A DNA stretch of 64,000 nucleotides, from NCBI RefSeq assembly GCF_020819595.1, contig NZ_JAJHNP010000007.1, positions 1 to 64,000 of the forward strand. The letters run 5' to 3'. The position numbers and the translations under genes were made by a program. The notes beneath the pieces were generated by a model. It ran no database searches. It saw only the letters and a program-made list of their open reading frames with translations, and was not told the DNA's origin. Positions 50,647-59,231 of the stretch are shown one piece after another. The DNA is from Streptomyces barringtoniae (GTDB lineage: Bacteria; Actinomycetota; Actinomycetes; Streptomycetales; Streptomycetaceae). Within the stretch, counting starts at the first letter, position 1; each line of letters starts with the position of its first letter.

Positions 50647-52878
50647 ATGGCGGTGGATCGACTCCCCGGTGGAGTGCGGGAGTTCGCGAGCTACCTGGAC
50701 GGCCTGCTGGCGCGCCTCGACCAGGGCGGAGGGTGGAGCGGGATCTTCTGGCAACGCGACCCCGACGGCATGCGGGCCTGCCTGGACGGGCGCGAGGTGC
50801 TGCCGTGGGACGTGGTGGAGGCGCTGCTGGAGGACCTCGCCGCGGTGTACGGCCCCGCCGCCGCGGCCGCCGAACGGGAACGGGCCCGTGCCCTGTACCG
50901 TGCCGCGCTCACGGCGTACGACGCCCGGCCCGGCGCGCGGGACACCCTGCTGGACCGCCTCGACGTGATGCTCCGCGAACAGCGCTACGCCGCCGAACGC
51001 CGGGCCGAACTCACCCGCCTCCTGTCCGCCCCGCCCCCCACCGAGAACCCCGAGTCCCTCCACCTCGACCTCGCCTGGGCGCACGACGACCACGACCGCG
51101 CGACCGCCAGGTGCGCCGAACTCCGGGCGCGGCTTGCGGAGTTGGATCGACGGGAGGCCGGGGGCGAGGGTGCGGCGCGCAGGGCGCCCACGGAGGTGCC
51201 GGAGGCCTTCCGGGAGGCCGACCGCGCGGGCCGGCCGGCGGGAGGGGAGTGGCGGGGAGTGGTCGGTGACGGGGCGGTGCGGAGTGGCGGTGAGTCCGGG
51301 CCGCACGCTGCCGGGCCCGCTGCGGCCTCGCATGCTGATGGCCCCGCGCGAGCCGCGTACGCCGCCGAACCCGCCTCGGCCCCACGGACTGGCGGCTCGG
51401 CTCGGCCCCCGCGCACTGTCGAGTCCGATCCGTTCCCACATCCCGAGGGCGGCTCGGCTCGGACCCCGTATGCCGTAGCGTCCCCGCCGGCCCCGCACAC
51501 GTTCACCCCCGCACCTGCCGTCGCGCCCTCTCCTCGCGCCACTCGGTCCACGCAAGCCGCCGCCCCCACCCCGGGCGTCGGCCGGGCGGCGCAAGCAGGC
51601 CCACCGTCTCCCCACGCTGCTCAGACCACGCGAGCCGCTTCGGCCCCTCCCGGCGCCGCCCGGGCGGCCCATGCCACCCCCCTCACTCCTCGCGCCGGTC
51701 AGCCCCCGCAAGCCGCCTCAACCTCTCCCGGCGCCGCCCGGGGGGCGCAAGGTGCCCCGCTGTCTCCTCAGCCTGCTCAGTCCGCGCAAGCCGTCTCAGC
51801 CTCTTCGGGTGGTGCTTGGTTGGGTCAAGCCGGTCCACCGTCTCCCGACGCTGGTCGGTCCGCGCAAGCCGTCTCAGCCTCCTCGGGTGGCGTCTGGGCG
51901 GGTCAAGCCGCTCCACCGTCTCCCGACGCTGCTCAGTCCGCGCAAGCCGCCTCAGCCTCTCCCGGCGGTGCCCGGGGGACGCAAGCCACCCCCCTCTCTC
52001 CCCGCACCGGTCAGCCCGTGCCCCCCACTCCGCCGTCCCCCCACGCCGTCCACCCCCCACAGGCCGCCGCATCCGCCCCCCGTACCAACCCCGTCGACCC
52101 CCGAAGCGCCACCCCGCCCTCCTCCTCGGCCCCCGAGCCCGGGTCGCCCGCCAAGCCCCGTAAACGCCGCCGTGGCAGTGCGCGGTTCGCCGGGATGGTG
52201 GAGGAGGACGGGGCCGTTGCTGATGCGCGGCAGGTATCCCCGTCGGTCGCGCCGCAGGCACCCGCGCGGCGTGTGCCGCGTGGGGCGCGGTTCGCCGGGG
52301 CCGGTGAGGCGGGCGAGCCGGCGGCGGTCCCCGTCGCGGTGGTGGACGCCGAGGCGAGGGCGGCGGTGGCCGAGGTCGTGGAGCGGCTCGGGCGGCTGCG
52401 GGCCGAAGGGCGTAGCGGGGAGGCGCATGTGCTGCTCGTCGAGGTCGTGCACTGGCCCGCCGAACGGTTCCCGGCGCTCGCCGACGCGCTGCACAGCGCC
52501 GGGCTGGGCGCCGACTGGGCCACGCTGCTGTGGGAGACCGCCTCGCTGCCCGCGGAGCGGCTCGTCGCCGCCGCCGACGCGCTCGCCGCCGCCGGGCGGG
52601 AGGCCGACGGGCGGCAGATGCTGCGGCAGGGCGTGGCCCGCCCGGCGGAGCAGATCGGCGCGGCCGTGCTGCGGCTGGAGGAGCAGGGGCGCCGGCGGGA
52701 GGCGGCGGCTTTACTGGACGCCTGTGTGCGGGGCCGTACGGCGGAGGAGGCCGTCCGGAGCGTCGTACCCGATCCGCCCCGGCTCGTGCCCCTGCTGCTG
52801 CACGCCGCGCAGGCCGTCTCCGACGAGCGGCACTGGGATCTCGTGCACGCACTGCGGGTGGCCGGGCACACGACGTGA
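50647..52878 (+). CDS. Repeat-rich 743-residue protein of unknown function, TTA-containing
   Basis: Three parts are visible. Residues 1-180 are helical and conserved-looking (LPGGVREFASYLDGLLARLDQGGGWSGIFWQRDP, REVLPWDVVEALLEDLAAVYG, DDHDRATARCAELRARLAELDRRE), similar to the N-terminal part of actinobacterial proteins with a WQRDPxGMxAcLxGxxVPPWDVV-like segment. Residues about 190-520 are Pro/Ala/Ser-rich, including six tandem 26-residue units (310-465, DNA 51574-52041). Residues about 560-743 are a helical repeat domain (AEVVERLGRLRAEGRSGEAHVLLVEVVHWPAERFPALADALHSAGL). One leucine codon (52711-52713) is TTA. Start ATG 50647 behind GGGAGCTGAGCG. Function unknown; regulatory or scaffold roles are possible. 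Confidence 0.75.
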   Translation: MAVDRLPGGVREFASYLDGLLARLDQGGGWSGIFWQRDPDGMRACLDGREVLPWDVVEALLEDLAAVYGPAAAAAERERARALYRAALTAYDARPGARDTLLDRLDVMLREQRYAAERRAELTRLLSAPPPTENPESLHLDLAWAHDDHDRATARCAELRARLAELDRREAGGEGAARRAPTEVPEAFREADRAGRPAGGEWRGVVGDGAVRSGGESGPHAAGPAAASHADGPARAAYAAEPASAPRTGGSARPPRTVESDPFPHPEGGSARTPYAVASPPAPHTFTPAPAVAPSPRATRSTQAAAPTPGVGRAAQAGPPSPHAAQTTRAASAPPGAARAAHATPLTPRAGQPPQAASTSPGAARGAQGAPLSPQPAQSAQAVSASSGGAWLGQAGPPSPDAGRSAQAVSASSGGVWAGQAAPPSPDAAQSAQAASASPGGARGTQATPLSPRTGQPVPPTPPSPHAVHPPQAAASAPRTNPVDPRSATPPSSSAPEPGSPAKPRKRRRGSARFAGMVEEDGAVADARQVSPSVAPQAPARRVPRGARFAGAGEAGEPAAVPVAVVDAEARAAVAEVVERLGRLRAEGRSGEAHVLLVEVVHWPAERFPALADALHSAGLGADWATLLWETASLPAERLVAAADALAAAGREADGRQMLRQGVARPAEQIGAAVLRLEEQGRRREAAALLDACVRGRTAEEAVRSVVPDPPRLVPLLLHAAQAVSDERHWDLVHALRVAGHTT

Positions 52879-52910
52879 CCGGCAGTCCATCACCTCGTCC
52901 CGGTATGCTC

Positions 52911-53055
52911 CGTTTCACCCCTTCGAGTGACGCCCTCGCTCACCCACCGGAGTGTGAAACGTGATCAACTCCGCGGGTTGACGACGATGGTCTTGGCAAG
53001 GGCCTCCCGGAGGCTTACGTTCGTCCCTCTACGGCCCCCTCTACGGGCGTAGAGG
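52911..53055 (+). promoter_or_regulatory. Promoter and operators of the pyrimidine-degradation operon
   Basis: CGTTTCAC (52911-52918) and GTGAAACG (52954-52961) form an inverted repeat. A sigma-70-like promoter TTGGCA (52993-52998), 17 bases, TACGTT (53016-53021) follows. CCCTCTACGG occurs at 53025-53034 and 53037-53046, the second inside CCTCTACG-GG-CGTAGAGG (53038-53055), close to the transcription start. These are good candidates for the PucR-type regulator or another repressor. Confidence 0.55.
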
Positions 53056-53084
53056 CTCTGACGGTCCCGTCGAAGGAGCAGCTC

Positions 53085-53927
53085 ATGGCCAACGTCGTAC
53101 GAGCCGCCCTGGTCCAGGCCACCTGGACCGGCGACACCGAGTCCATGGTGGCGAAACACGAGGAGCACGCCCGTGAGGCGGCCCGGCAGGGTGCCAGGGT
53201 CATCGGGTTCCAGGAAGTCTTCAACTCGCCCTACTTCTGCCAGGTCCAGGAGCCGGAGCACTACCGCTGGGCCGAGCCGGTGCCCGACGGGCCGACCGTG
53301 CGGCGGATGCAGGACCTCGCCCGCGAGACCGGCATGGTCGTCGTGGTCCCCGTGTTCGAGGTCGAGCAGTCCGGCTTCTACTACAACACCGCCGCCGTGA
53401 TCGACGCCGACGGGACGTACCTCGGCAAGTACCGCAAGCACCACATCCCGCAGGTCAAGGGCTTCTGGGAGAAGTACTACTTCAAACCCGGCAACCTGGG
53501 CTGGCCCGTCTTCGACACCGCCGTGGGAAGGATCGGCGTCTACATCTGCTACGACCGGCACTTCCCGGAGGGCTGGCGCCAACTGGGACTAAACGGCGCC
53601 CAGTTGGTCTACAACCCGTCGGCCACGCACCGCGGACTGTCCGCCTATCTGTGGCAACTGGAGCAGCCCGCCGCCGCCGTCGCCAACGAGTACTTCGTCG
53701 CCGCCATCAACCGTGTCGGCCAGGAGGAGTACGGCGACAACGACTTCTACGGGACCAGTTACTTCGTCGATCCACGCGGGCAGTTCGTCGGCGAGGCCGC
53801 GAGCGACAAGTCCGAGGAACTCCTCGTCCGTGACCTCGACTTCGACCTGATCGAGGAAGTGCGGCAGCAGTGGGCCTTCTACCGCGACCGCCGCCCCGAC
53901 GCCTACGAAGGGCTGGTGCAGCCGTGA
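53085..53927 (+). CDS. Nitrilase-superfamily amidohydrolase (beta-ureidopropionase-like), copy 1
   Basis: A 280-residue carbon-nitrogen hydrolase from ATG 53085 behind GAAGGAGCAGCTC. The catalytic triad is E44 (GFQEVF), K118 (KYRKHHIPQ) and C155 (YICYDRHFPEG). GFWEKYYFKPGNLGWPVF and GDNDFYGTSYFVDPRGQFVG match the beta-ureidopropionase/N-carbamoyl amidase branch, which releases ammonia and CO2 from N-carbamoyl-beta-amino acids. It is first in the operon; the aminotransferase start overlaps its stop (GTGA). A very similar second copy lies 3 kb downstream. Confidence 0.9.
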   Translation: MANVVRAALVQATWTGDTESMVAKHEEHAREAARQGARVIGFQEVFNSPYFCQVQEPEHYRWAEPVPDGPTVRRMQDLARETGMVVVVPVFEVEQSGFYYNTAAVIDADGTYLGKYRKHHIPQVKGFWEKYYFKPGNLGWPVFDTAVGRIGVYICYDRHFPEGWRQLGLNGAQLVYNPSATHRGLSAYLWQLEQPAAAVANEYFVAAINRVGQEEYGDNDFYGTSYFVDPRGQFVGEAASDKSEELLVRDLDFDLIEEVRQQWAFYRDRRPDAYEGLVQP

Positions 53928-55207
53928 ACGACCTGTACTCCCGCCACCGCCAGGTCATGCCCGACTGGCTCGCCCTCTACTACGACGAGCCGATCGAGAT
54001 CACCCACGGCGAGGGCCGCCATGTCTGGGACTCCGCCGGCAACAAGTACCTGGACTTCTTCGGCGGCATCCTGACGACGATGACCGCGCACGCGCTGCCC
54101 GAGGTGACCAAGGCGGTCAGTGAGCAGGCGGGGCGGATCATCCACTCCTCGACGCTCTACCTCAACCGGCCGATGGTCGAACTCGCCGAGCGCGTCGCCC
54201 AGTTGAGCGGCATCCCGGACGCCCGGGTCTTCTTCACCACCTCCGGCACCGAGGCCAACGACACCGCGCTGCTGCTCGCCACCGCCCACCGGCGCAGCAA
54301 CACGATCCTGGCGATGCGCAACAGCTACCACGGCCGCTCCTTCAGCACCGTCGGCATCACCGGCAACCGTGGCTGGTCGCCAACCTCGCTGTCCCCGCTG
54401 CAGACCCTGTACGTCCACGGCGGCGTGCGCACCCGGGGCCCGTTCGCCGAGCTGGACGACCGCGCGTTCATCGACGCGTGCGTCGCCGACCTGAAGGACA
54501 TCCTCGGCCACACCCGGCCGCCCGCCGCGCTGATCGCCGAGCCGATCCAGGGCGTCGGCGGCTTCACCTCCCCGCCCGACGGTCTCTACGCCGCCTTCCG
54601 CGAGGTGCTGAAGGAGCACGGCATCCTGTGGATCGCCGACGAGGTGCAGACCGGCTGGGGCCGCACCGGCGAGCACTTCTGGGGCTGGCAGGCGCACGCC
54701 CGCAGCGGCCCGCCGGACATCGTCACCTTCGCCAAGGGCATCGGCAACGGCAGTTCGATCGGCGGGGTGGTCGCCCGCGCCGAGATCATGAACTGCCTGG
54801 ACGCCAACAGCATTTCGACCTTCGGCGGCACCCAGCTCACCATGGCCGCCGGTCTCGCCAACCTCACCTACCTCCTCGAACACGACCTCCAGGGCAACGC
54901 CCGCCGGGTCGGCGGCCTGCTCATCGAGCGGCTGCGGGCCGTCGCCGCCCAGCTGCCCGGCGTGCGCGAGGTGCGCGGGCGTGGCCTGATGATCGGCATC
55001 GAGCTGGTGAAGCCCGGCACCGACGAGGCCGATCCGCAGGCGGCCGCCGCCGTGCTGGAGGCGGCCCGCGAGGGCGGACTGCTCATCGGCAAGGGCGGCG
55101 GCCACAACACCAGCGCCCTGCGCATCGCCCCACCGCTGTCGCTCACCGTCGCGGAGGCCGAGGAGGGCGCGGCGATCCTGGAACGGGCGCTCAGGAGCAT
55201 GTACTAG
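53924..55207 (+). CDS. Class III PLP-dependent aminotransferase (beta-alanine/omega type)
   Basis: A 427-residue class III aminotransferase, GTG 53924, translationally coupled to the amidase. The PLP lysine is K271 in VTFAKGIGNGSSIGG; ILWIADEVQTGWGRTGEHFWGWQ carries the cofactor aspartate, and the earlier SGTEANDTALLLA and NSYHGRS are the phosphate and ring-stacking regions. Members of this branch act on beta-alanine, 3-aminoisobutyrate or alanine-glyoxylate. In a pyrimidine operon, transfer of the amino group from the beta-amino acid product is the likely job. It is complete and followed after 17 bases by the regulator. Confidence 0.92.
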   Translation: MNDLYSRHRQVMPDWLALYYDEPIEITHGEGRHVWDSAGNKYLDFFGGILTTMTAHALPEVTKAVSEQAGRIIHSSTLYLNRPMVELAERVAQLSGIPDARVFFTTSGTEANDTALLLATAHRRSNTILAMRNSYHGRSFSTVGITGNRGWSPTSLSPLQTLYVHGGVRTRGPFAELDDRAFIDACVADLKDILGHTRPPAALIAEPIQGVGGFTSPPDGLYAAFREVLKEHGILWIADEVQTGWGRTGEHFWGWQAHARSGPPDIVTFAKGIGNGSSIGGVVARAEIMNCLDANSISTFGGTQLTMAAGLANLTYLLEHDLQGNARRVGGLLIERLRAVAAQLPGVREVRGRGLMIGIELVKPGTDEADPQAAAAVLEAAREGGLLIGKGGGHNTSALRIAPPLSLTVAEAEEGAAILERALRSMY

Positions 55208-55224
55208 AGAACGGCGGTACGGCC

Positions 55225-56790
55225 ATGACCACCACCTCGGAGACCCGATACGCCTGGGAGCCCGCCCTCTCCGTCCGCCAGGTGCTCACCCTGGAACGGG
55301 TGCTCGCCGGAGAACCCGAGGTGGTCGCGGGCGCCGGGCAGCTCGACCGGCCGGTGCGCTGGGTGCATGTCGCCGAGGCGGCCGACGTCGGGGTGATGCT
55401 CAGCGGCGGCGAGATGGTCCTCACCACCGGCGTGCTCCTGGCCGGCGACGAGGCCAAGCAGGCCGAGTACATCCAGTCCCTGCACCGTGCGGAGGCCGCC
55501 GCCGTCGTGCTCGGCCTCGGGCGGGCCTTCCCGGCGCCGCCCGAGGTGATGCGCCGGGCCGCCGAGCGGTGCGGACTGCCGATGGTCGTCCTGCACCGGC
55601 CGTTCCCGTTCGCCGAGCTGACCGAGGAGGTCCAGTCCCGGCTGGTACGGCGGAAGTTCGCCGCCGTCAGCCTCTCGGAGACCGTACGGACCGAACTCAC
55701 CGCCCTGATCACGGCCGGTGCGCCCCTGCAGCGGCTGCTCGACGAGGTCGCCCGGCACAGCGGCTGCCCCGTCGTGGTCACCAACCTCGCCCACCGCGTC
55801 CTCGCCACGGCGGGGGAGCGCTCCGCGGTGGACGACGTGCTGCGCGACTGGGAGCGGATCGCCCGGCAGGCCGGTGCCGGCGCCGACGGCGGCTGGATCA
55901 GCGCCGAACTCGGCGGCCGCGGGGAACGCTGGGGCCGGCTGCTGCTGTGCGGCTACCGGGGCGACACGGCTACCGGGCGGCTGCTCGCCGACCGGGCCGC
56001 CGAGGCGCTGGTCCTGCACCGCATGCTCGGCGGCGGCGCCGGGCACTCCTGGGAGGAGGAGTCCGCGCAGGGCCTGCTCACCGACCTGCTCTCCGGAGTC
56101 GTACCGGCGTGCCGGCTGCTGCCCAGGGCGCGCGCGGCCGGGCTGCCGGTCAACCGGCGCACCTTCGTCCCGCTCGTCGTCCTCGGCCGCTCTCCGGACG
56201 AACTCGACCGTGTGCTGCGCCTGTTGGGGATGTCCGGGCTGGTCGCCGAGCTCGACGACGGCCGGGCCGCCGTACTGCTCAGCCTCGCGCGCGACCAGGA
56301 CGCCGAGGCCCTCACCGCACACTTCGCGGCCCGGCTGCGCACCGCGTCACGGGCCGTGGTCGCCGCCAGCGCCCCCCGGACGGGCTGGGACGACGTGCCC
56401 GCCGGGCTGCGCGAGGCCCGGCATGTCGCCGACGCCGTCGCCGACTCCTCGGCCGCCCTCGACCTGCCGGCCGTGGTCCGCCTCAAGGACGTCCACCTGC
56501 GCGGACTGGTCCGGCTGCTGCGCGACGACCCCCAGGTGCAGTCCTTCGCCGAGCGGGAGCTGGACGGGCTGCTGTGCGAGTCCGAACCGGAGCTGCTGAA
56601 CGTCCTGCGGACCTATCTCGCCACCGGCCGCAACAAGTCCCGCACCGCCCAGCTCCACCATGTCTCCCGGCCCGCCCTCTACCGCCGCCTGGAGGCCATA
56701 CAGGCCCGCCTCGGCGTCGACCTGGACGACTTCGAACAGGCGGCCTCGGTGCACATCGCGCTCCTCGCGCACGACGCGCAACAGGGGTGA
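55225..56790 (+). CDS. PucR-family transcriptional regulator
   Basis: A 521-residue regulator from ATG 55225. The PucR N-terminal domain (about 12-130) is seen in LSVRQVLTLERVLAGEPEVVAGAGQLDRPVRWVHVAEAADVGVML and GGEMVLTTGVLLAG; a GGDEF-like/CdaR middle follows; the C-terminal PucR helix-turn-helix (about 465-521) reads LLNVLRTYLATGRNKSRTAQLHHVSRPALYRRLEAIQARLGVDLDD. In Bacillus and actinomycetes such proteins control purine or pyrimidine catabolism. It lies within the operon between the aminotransferase and the second amidase, so self-control and control of both halves are likely. Confidence 0.92.
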   Translation: MTTTSETRYAWEPALSVRQVLTLERVLAGEPEVVAGAGQLDRPVRWVHVAEAADVGVMLSGGEMVLTTGVLLAGDEAKQAEYIQSLHRAEAAAVVLGLGRAFPAPPEVMRRAAERCGLPMVVLHRPFPFAELTEEVQSRLVRRKFAAVSLSETVRTELTALITAGAPLQRLLDEVARHSGCPVVVTNLAHRVLATAGERSAVDDVLRDWERIARQAGAGADGGWISAELGGRGERWGRLLLCGYRGDTATGRLLADRAAEALVLHRMLGGGAGHSWEEESAQGLLTDLLSGVVPACRLLPRARAAGLPVNRRTFVPLVVLGRSPDELDRVLRLLGMSGLVAELDDGRAAVLLSLARDQDAEALTAHFAARLRTASRAVVAASAPRTGWDDVPAGLREARHVADAVADSSAALDLPAVVRLKDVHLRGLVRLLRDDPQVQSFAERELDGLLCESEPELLNVLRTYLATGRNKSRTAQLHHVSRPALYRRLEAIQARLGVDLDDFEQAASVHIALLAHDAQQG

Positions 56791-56916
56791 AACATGGGAC
56801 GACCTGCGAAAACGGCGGTGAAACATGGGATCCGGCACACGTGACACGGTGACACGCGCACGGCCCGCAGACGTGACACGCTGCCAGTCGAACGGCCCGC
56901 GCGGGCTCTCTACGCT
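56787..56916 (+). promoter_or_regulatory. Repeat array before the second amidase gene
   Basis: GTGAAACATGGGA occurs at 56787-56799 (over the pucR stop) and 56818-56830; GTGACACG occurs at 56841, 56849 and 56873, the first two in perfect tandem. TACGCT (56911-56916) is a plausible -10 box 24 bases before the start region. GTGAAAC is also in the operon's first promoter (52954), so one regulator may bind both. Confidence 0.5.
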
Positions 56917-56945
56917 CACGGCACACCGAGCTACCGGAGGTCCCG

Positions 56946-57788
56946 ATGAGCCGAGTGATCCGTGCCGCCCTGTTCCAGACCGCGTGGACCGGCGACAAGG
57001 AATCCATGATCCAGGTCCACGAGCAGGCGGCCCGCGACGCGGCCGCGCAGGGCGCCCAAGTCCTCTGCTTCCAGGAGCTGTTCTACGGCCCCTACTTCTG
57101 CCAGGTCCAGGACAAGGCCTTCTACGAGTACGCCGAACGGATCCCCGAGGGGCCGACCGTCCAGCGCTTCCAGTCCCTCGCCCGCGAGCTGGGCATCGTC
57201 CTGGTGCTGCCGATGTACGAGGAGGAGCAGCCGGGCGTGCTGTACAACACCGCCGCCGTGATCGACGCGGACGGCTCCTACCTCGGCAAGTACCGCAAGA
57301 CCCACATCCCCCAAGTGCAGGGATTCTGGGAGAAGTTCTACTTCCGCCCGGGCAACAGCGGCTGGCCGGTCTTCGACACGGCCGTCGGCCGGATCGGCGT
57401 CTACATCTGCTACGACCGCCACTTCCCCGAGGGCTGGCGGGCGCTGGGCCTCGCGGGCGCCGAGATCGTCTTCAACCCCTCGGCCACCTCGCGCGGTCTG
57501 TCCCGCTACCTCTGGCAGCTGGAGCAGCCGGCGGCGGCCGTCGCCAACGAGTACTTCGTCGGCGCGATCAACCGGGTGGGCGTGGAGGACCTGGGCGACA
57601 ACGACTTCTACGGCACGACCTACTTCGTGGACCCAGAGGCCCAGTTCGTCGGCGAGGTGGCGAGCGACAAGGAGACCGAACTCGTCGTACGGGACCTGGA
57701 CCTGGCGAAACTCCGCGAGGTCCGCGACCGCTGGCAGTTCTACCGCGACCGGGCACCGGGGGCGTACACACCGCTGACCGCACCCTGA
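56946..57788 (+). CDS. Nitrilase-superfamily amidohydrolase (beta-ureidopropionase-like), copy 2
   Basis: A 280-residue paralogue of the amidase at 53 kb, same length and triad numbering: E44 (CFQELF), K118 (KYRKTHIPQ), C155 (YICYDRHFPEG). Most of the core is identical or conservative, with differences mainly near the N-terminus and the C-terminal helix (LAKLREVRDRWQFYRDRAPGAY). It starts at ATG 56946 behind GGAGG and lies 28 bases before the dihydropyrimidinase, with which it is cotranscribed. The two copies may divide substrates (carbamoyl-beta-alanine versus carbamoyl-beta-aminoisobutyrate) or promoters; neither can be decided here. Confidence 0.92.
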   Translation: MSRVIRAALFQTAWTGDKESMIQVHEQAARDAAAQGAQVLCFQELFYGPYFCQVQDKAFYEYAERIPEGPTVQRFQSLARELGIVLVLPMYEEEQPGVLYNTAAVIDADGSYLGKYRKTHIPQVQGFWEKFYFRPGNSGWPVFDTAVGRIGVYICYDRHFPEGWRALGLAGAEIVFNPSATSRGLSRYLWQLEQPAAAVANEYFVGAINRVGVEDLGDNDFYGTTYFVDPEAQFVGEVASDKETELVVRDLDLAKLREVRDRWQFYRDRAPGAYTPLTAP

Positions 57789-57816
57789 CCGCAGCACTGT
57801 TGACCGAGGGAGCAGC

Positions 57817-59220
57817 ATGAGCAGCCGTACCGTCATCCGTGGTGGACTCGTCATCACCGCCTCCGACGAGATCCACGCCGACGTGCTGATCGAGGACGGC
57901 CGCGTCGCCGCCCTCGCCGCTTCCGGCACCCCCGCCGCCGAGGCGTTCACCGCCGACCGGGTCATCGACGCCACCGGCAAGTACGTCATCCCGGGCGGCG
58001 TGGACGCGCACACCCACATGGAGCTGCCGTTCGGCGGCACCTTCGCCTCCGACACCTTCGAGACCGGCACCCGCGCCGCCGCCTGGGGCGGTACGACGAC
58101 GATCGTCGACTTCGCGGTGCAGAGCGTCGGCCACACCCTGCGCGAGGGCCTGGACACCTGGCACGCCAAGGCCGAGGGCAACTGCGCGATCGACTACGCC
58201 TTCCACATGATCGTCTCCGACGTGAACCAGGAGACGCTCAAGGAGATGGACCTGCTGATCGAAGAAGGCGTCACGTCCTTCAAGCAGTTCATGGCCTATC
58301 CCGGCGTCTTCTACAGCGACGACGGACAGATCCTGCGCGCCATGCAGCGCTCCGCCGAGAACGGCGGCCTGATCATGATGCACGCCGAGAACGGCATCGC
58401 CATCGACGTCCTGGTCGAGCAGGCGCTCGCCCGCGGCGAGACCGACCCGCGCTACCACGGCGAGGTCCGCAAGGCCCTGCTGGAGGCCGAGGCCACCCAC
58501 CGCGCCATCCGGCTCGCCCAGGTCGCGGGCGCCCCACTGTACGTCGTGCACGTCTCGGCGGCGGAGGCGGTGGCCGAGCTGGCGCGGGCCCGGGACGAGG
58601 GGCTGAACGTCTTCGGCGAGACCTGCCCGCAGTATCTGTTCCTGTCCACCGACAACCTCGCCGAGCCGGACTTCGAGGGCGCCAAGTACGTGTGCAGCAC
58701 ACCGCTGAGGCCGAAGGAGCACCAGGCCGCACTCTGGAGGGGACTGCGCACCAACGACCTCCAGGTCGTCTCCACCGACCACTGCCCGTTCTGCTTCGCC
58801 GGCCAGAAGGAGCTGGGCCGCGGTGACTTCTCCAAGATCCCCAACGGCCTGCCGGGCGTGGAGAACCGCATGGACCTGCTCCACCAGGCCGTCGTCGACG
58901 GGCACATCTCCCGCCGCCGCTGGATCGAGATCGCCTGCGCGACCCCGGCGCGGATGTTCGGGCTGTACCCGAAGAAGGGCACCATCGCCCCCGGCGCCGA
59001 CGCCGACATCGTCATCTACGACCCGCACGCCGAGCAGGTCATGTCGGCCGAGACCCACCACATGAACGTCGACTACTCGGCCTACGAGGGCAGGCGCACC
59101 ACCGGCCGGGTCGAGACCGTGCTCTCGCGCGGCGAACCCGTCATCAGCGAGCGCGAGTACACCGGGCACGCCGGGCACGGCGCCTTCACCCCGCGCTCCA
59201 CCTGTCAGTACCTCAACTAG
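57817..59220 (+). CDS. hydA: Dihydropyrimidinase (D-hydantoinase)
   Basis: A 467-residue cyclic amidohydrolase from ATG 57817 with GAGGGAGCAGC upstream. The binuclear zinc site is complete: H65 and H67 in DAHTHM, carboxylated K156 in FKQFMAYPG, H189 in HAENG, H245 in VVHVSA and D321 in TDHCPF. It opens 5,6-dihydrouracil or dihydrothymine (and 5-substituted hydantoins) to N-carbamoyl-beta-amino acids, the substrates of the neighbouring amidases. No NADPH-dependent dihydropyrimidine dehydrogenase gene is in the window. It is full length. Confidence 0.96.
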   Translation: MSSRTVIRGGLVITASDEIHADVLIEDGRVAALAASGTPAAEAFTADRVIDATGKYVIPGGVDAHTHMELPFGGTFASDTFETGTRAAAWGGTTTIVDFAVQSVGHTLREGLDTWHAKAEGNCAIDYAFHMIVSDVNQETLKEMDLLIEEGVTSFKQFMAYPGVFYSDDGQILRAMQRSAENGGLIMMHAENGIAIDVLVEQALARGETDPRYHGEVRKALLEAEATHRAIRLAQVAGAPLYVVHVSAAEAVAELARARDEGLNVFGETCPQYLFLSTDNLAEPDFEGAKYVCSTPLRPKEHQAALWRGLRTNDLQVVSTDHCPFCFAGQKELGRGDFSKIPNGLPGVENRMDLLHQAVVDGHISRRRWIEIACATPARMFGLYPKKGTIAPGADADIVIYDPHAEQVMSAETHHMNVDYSAYEGRRTTGRVETVLSRGEPVISEREYTGHAGHGAFTPRSTCQYLN

Positions 59221-59231
59221 GAGTGGCGCCC

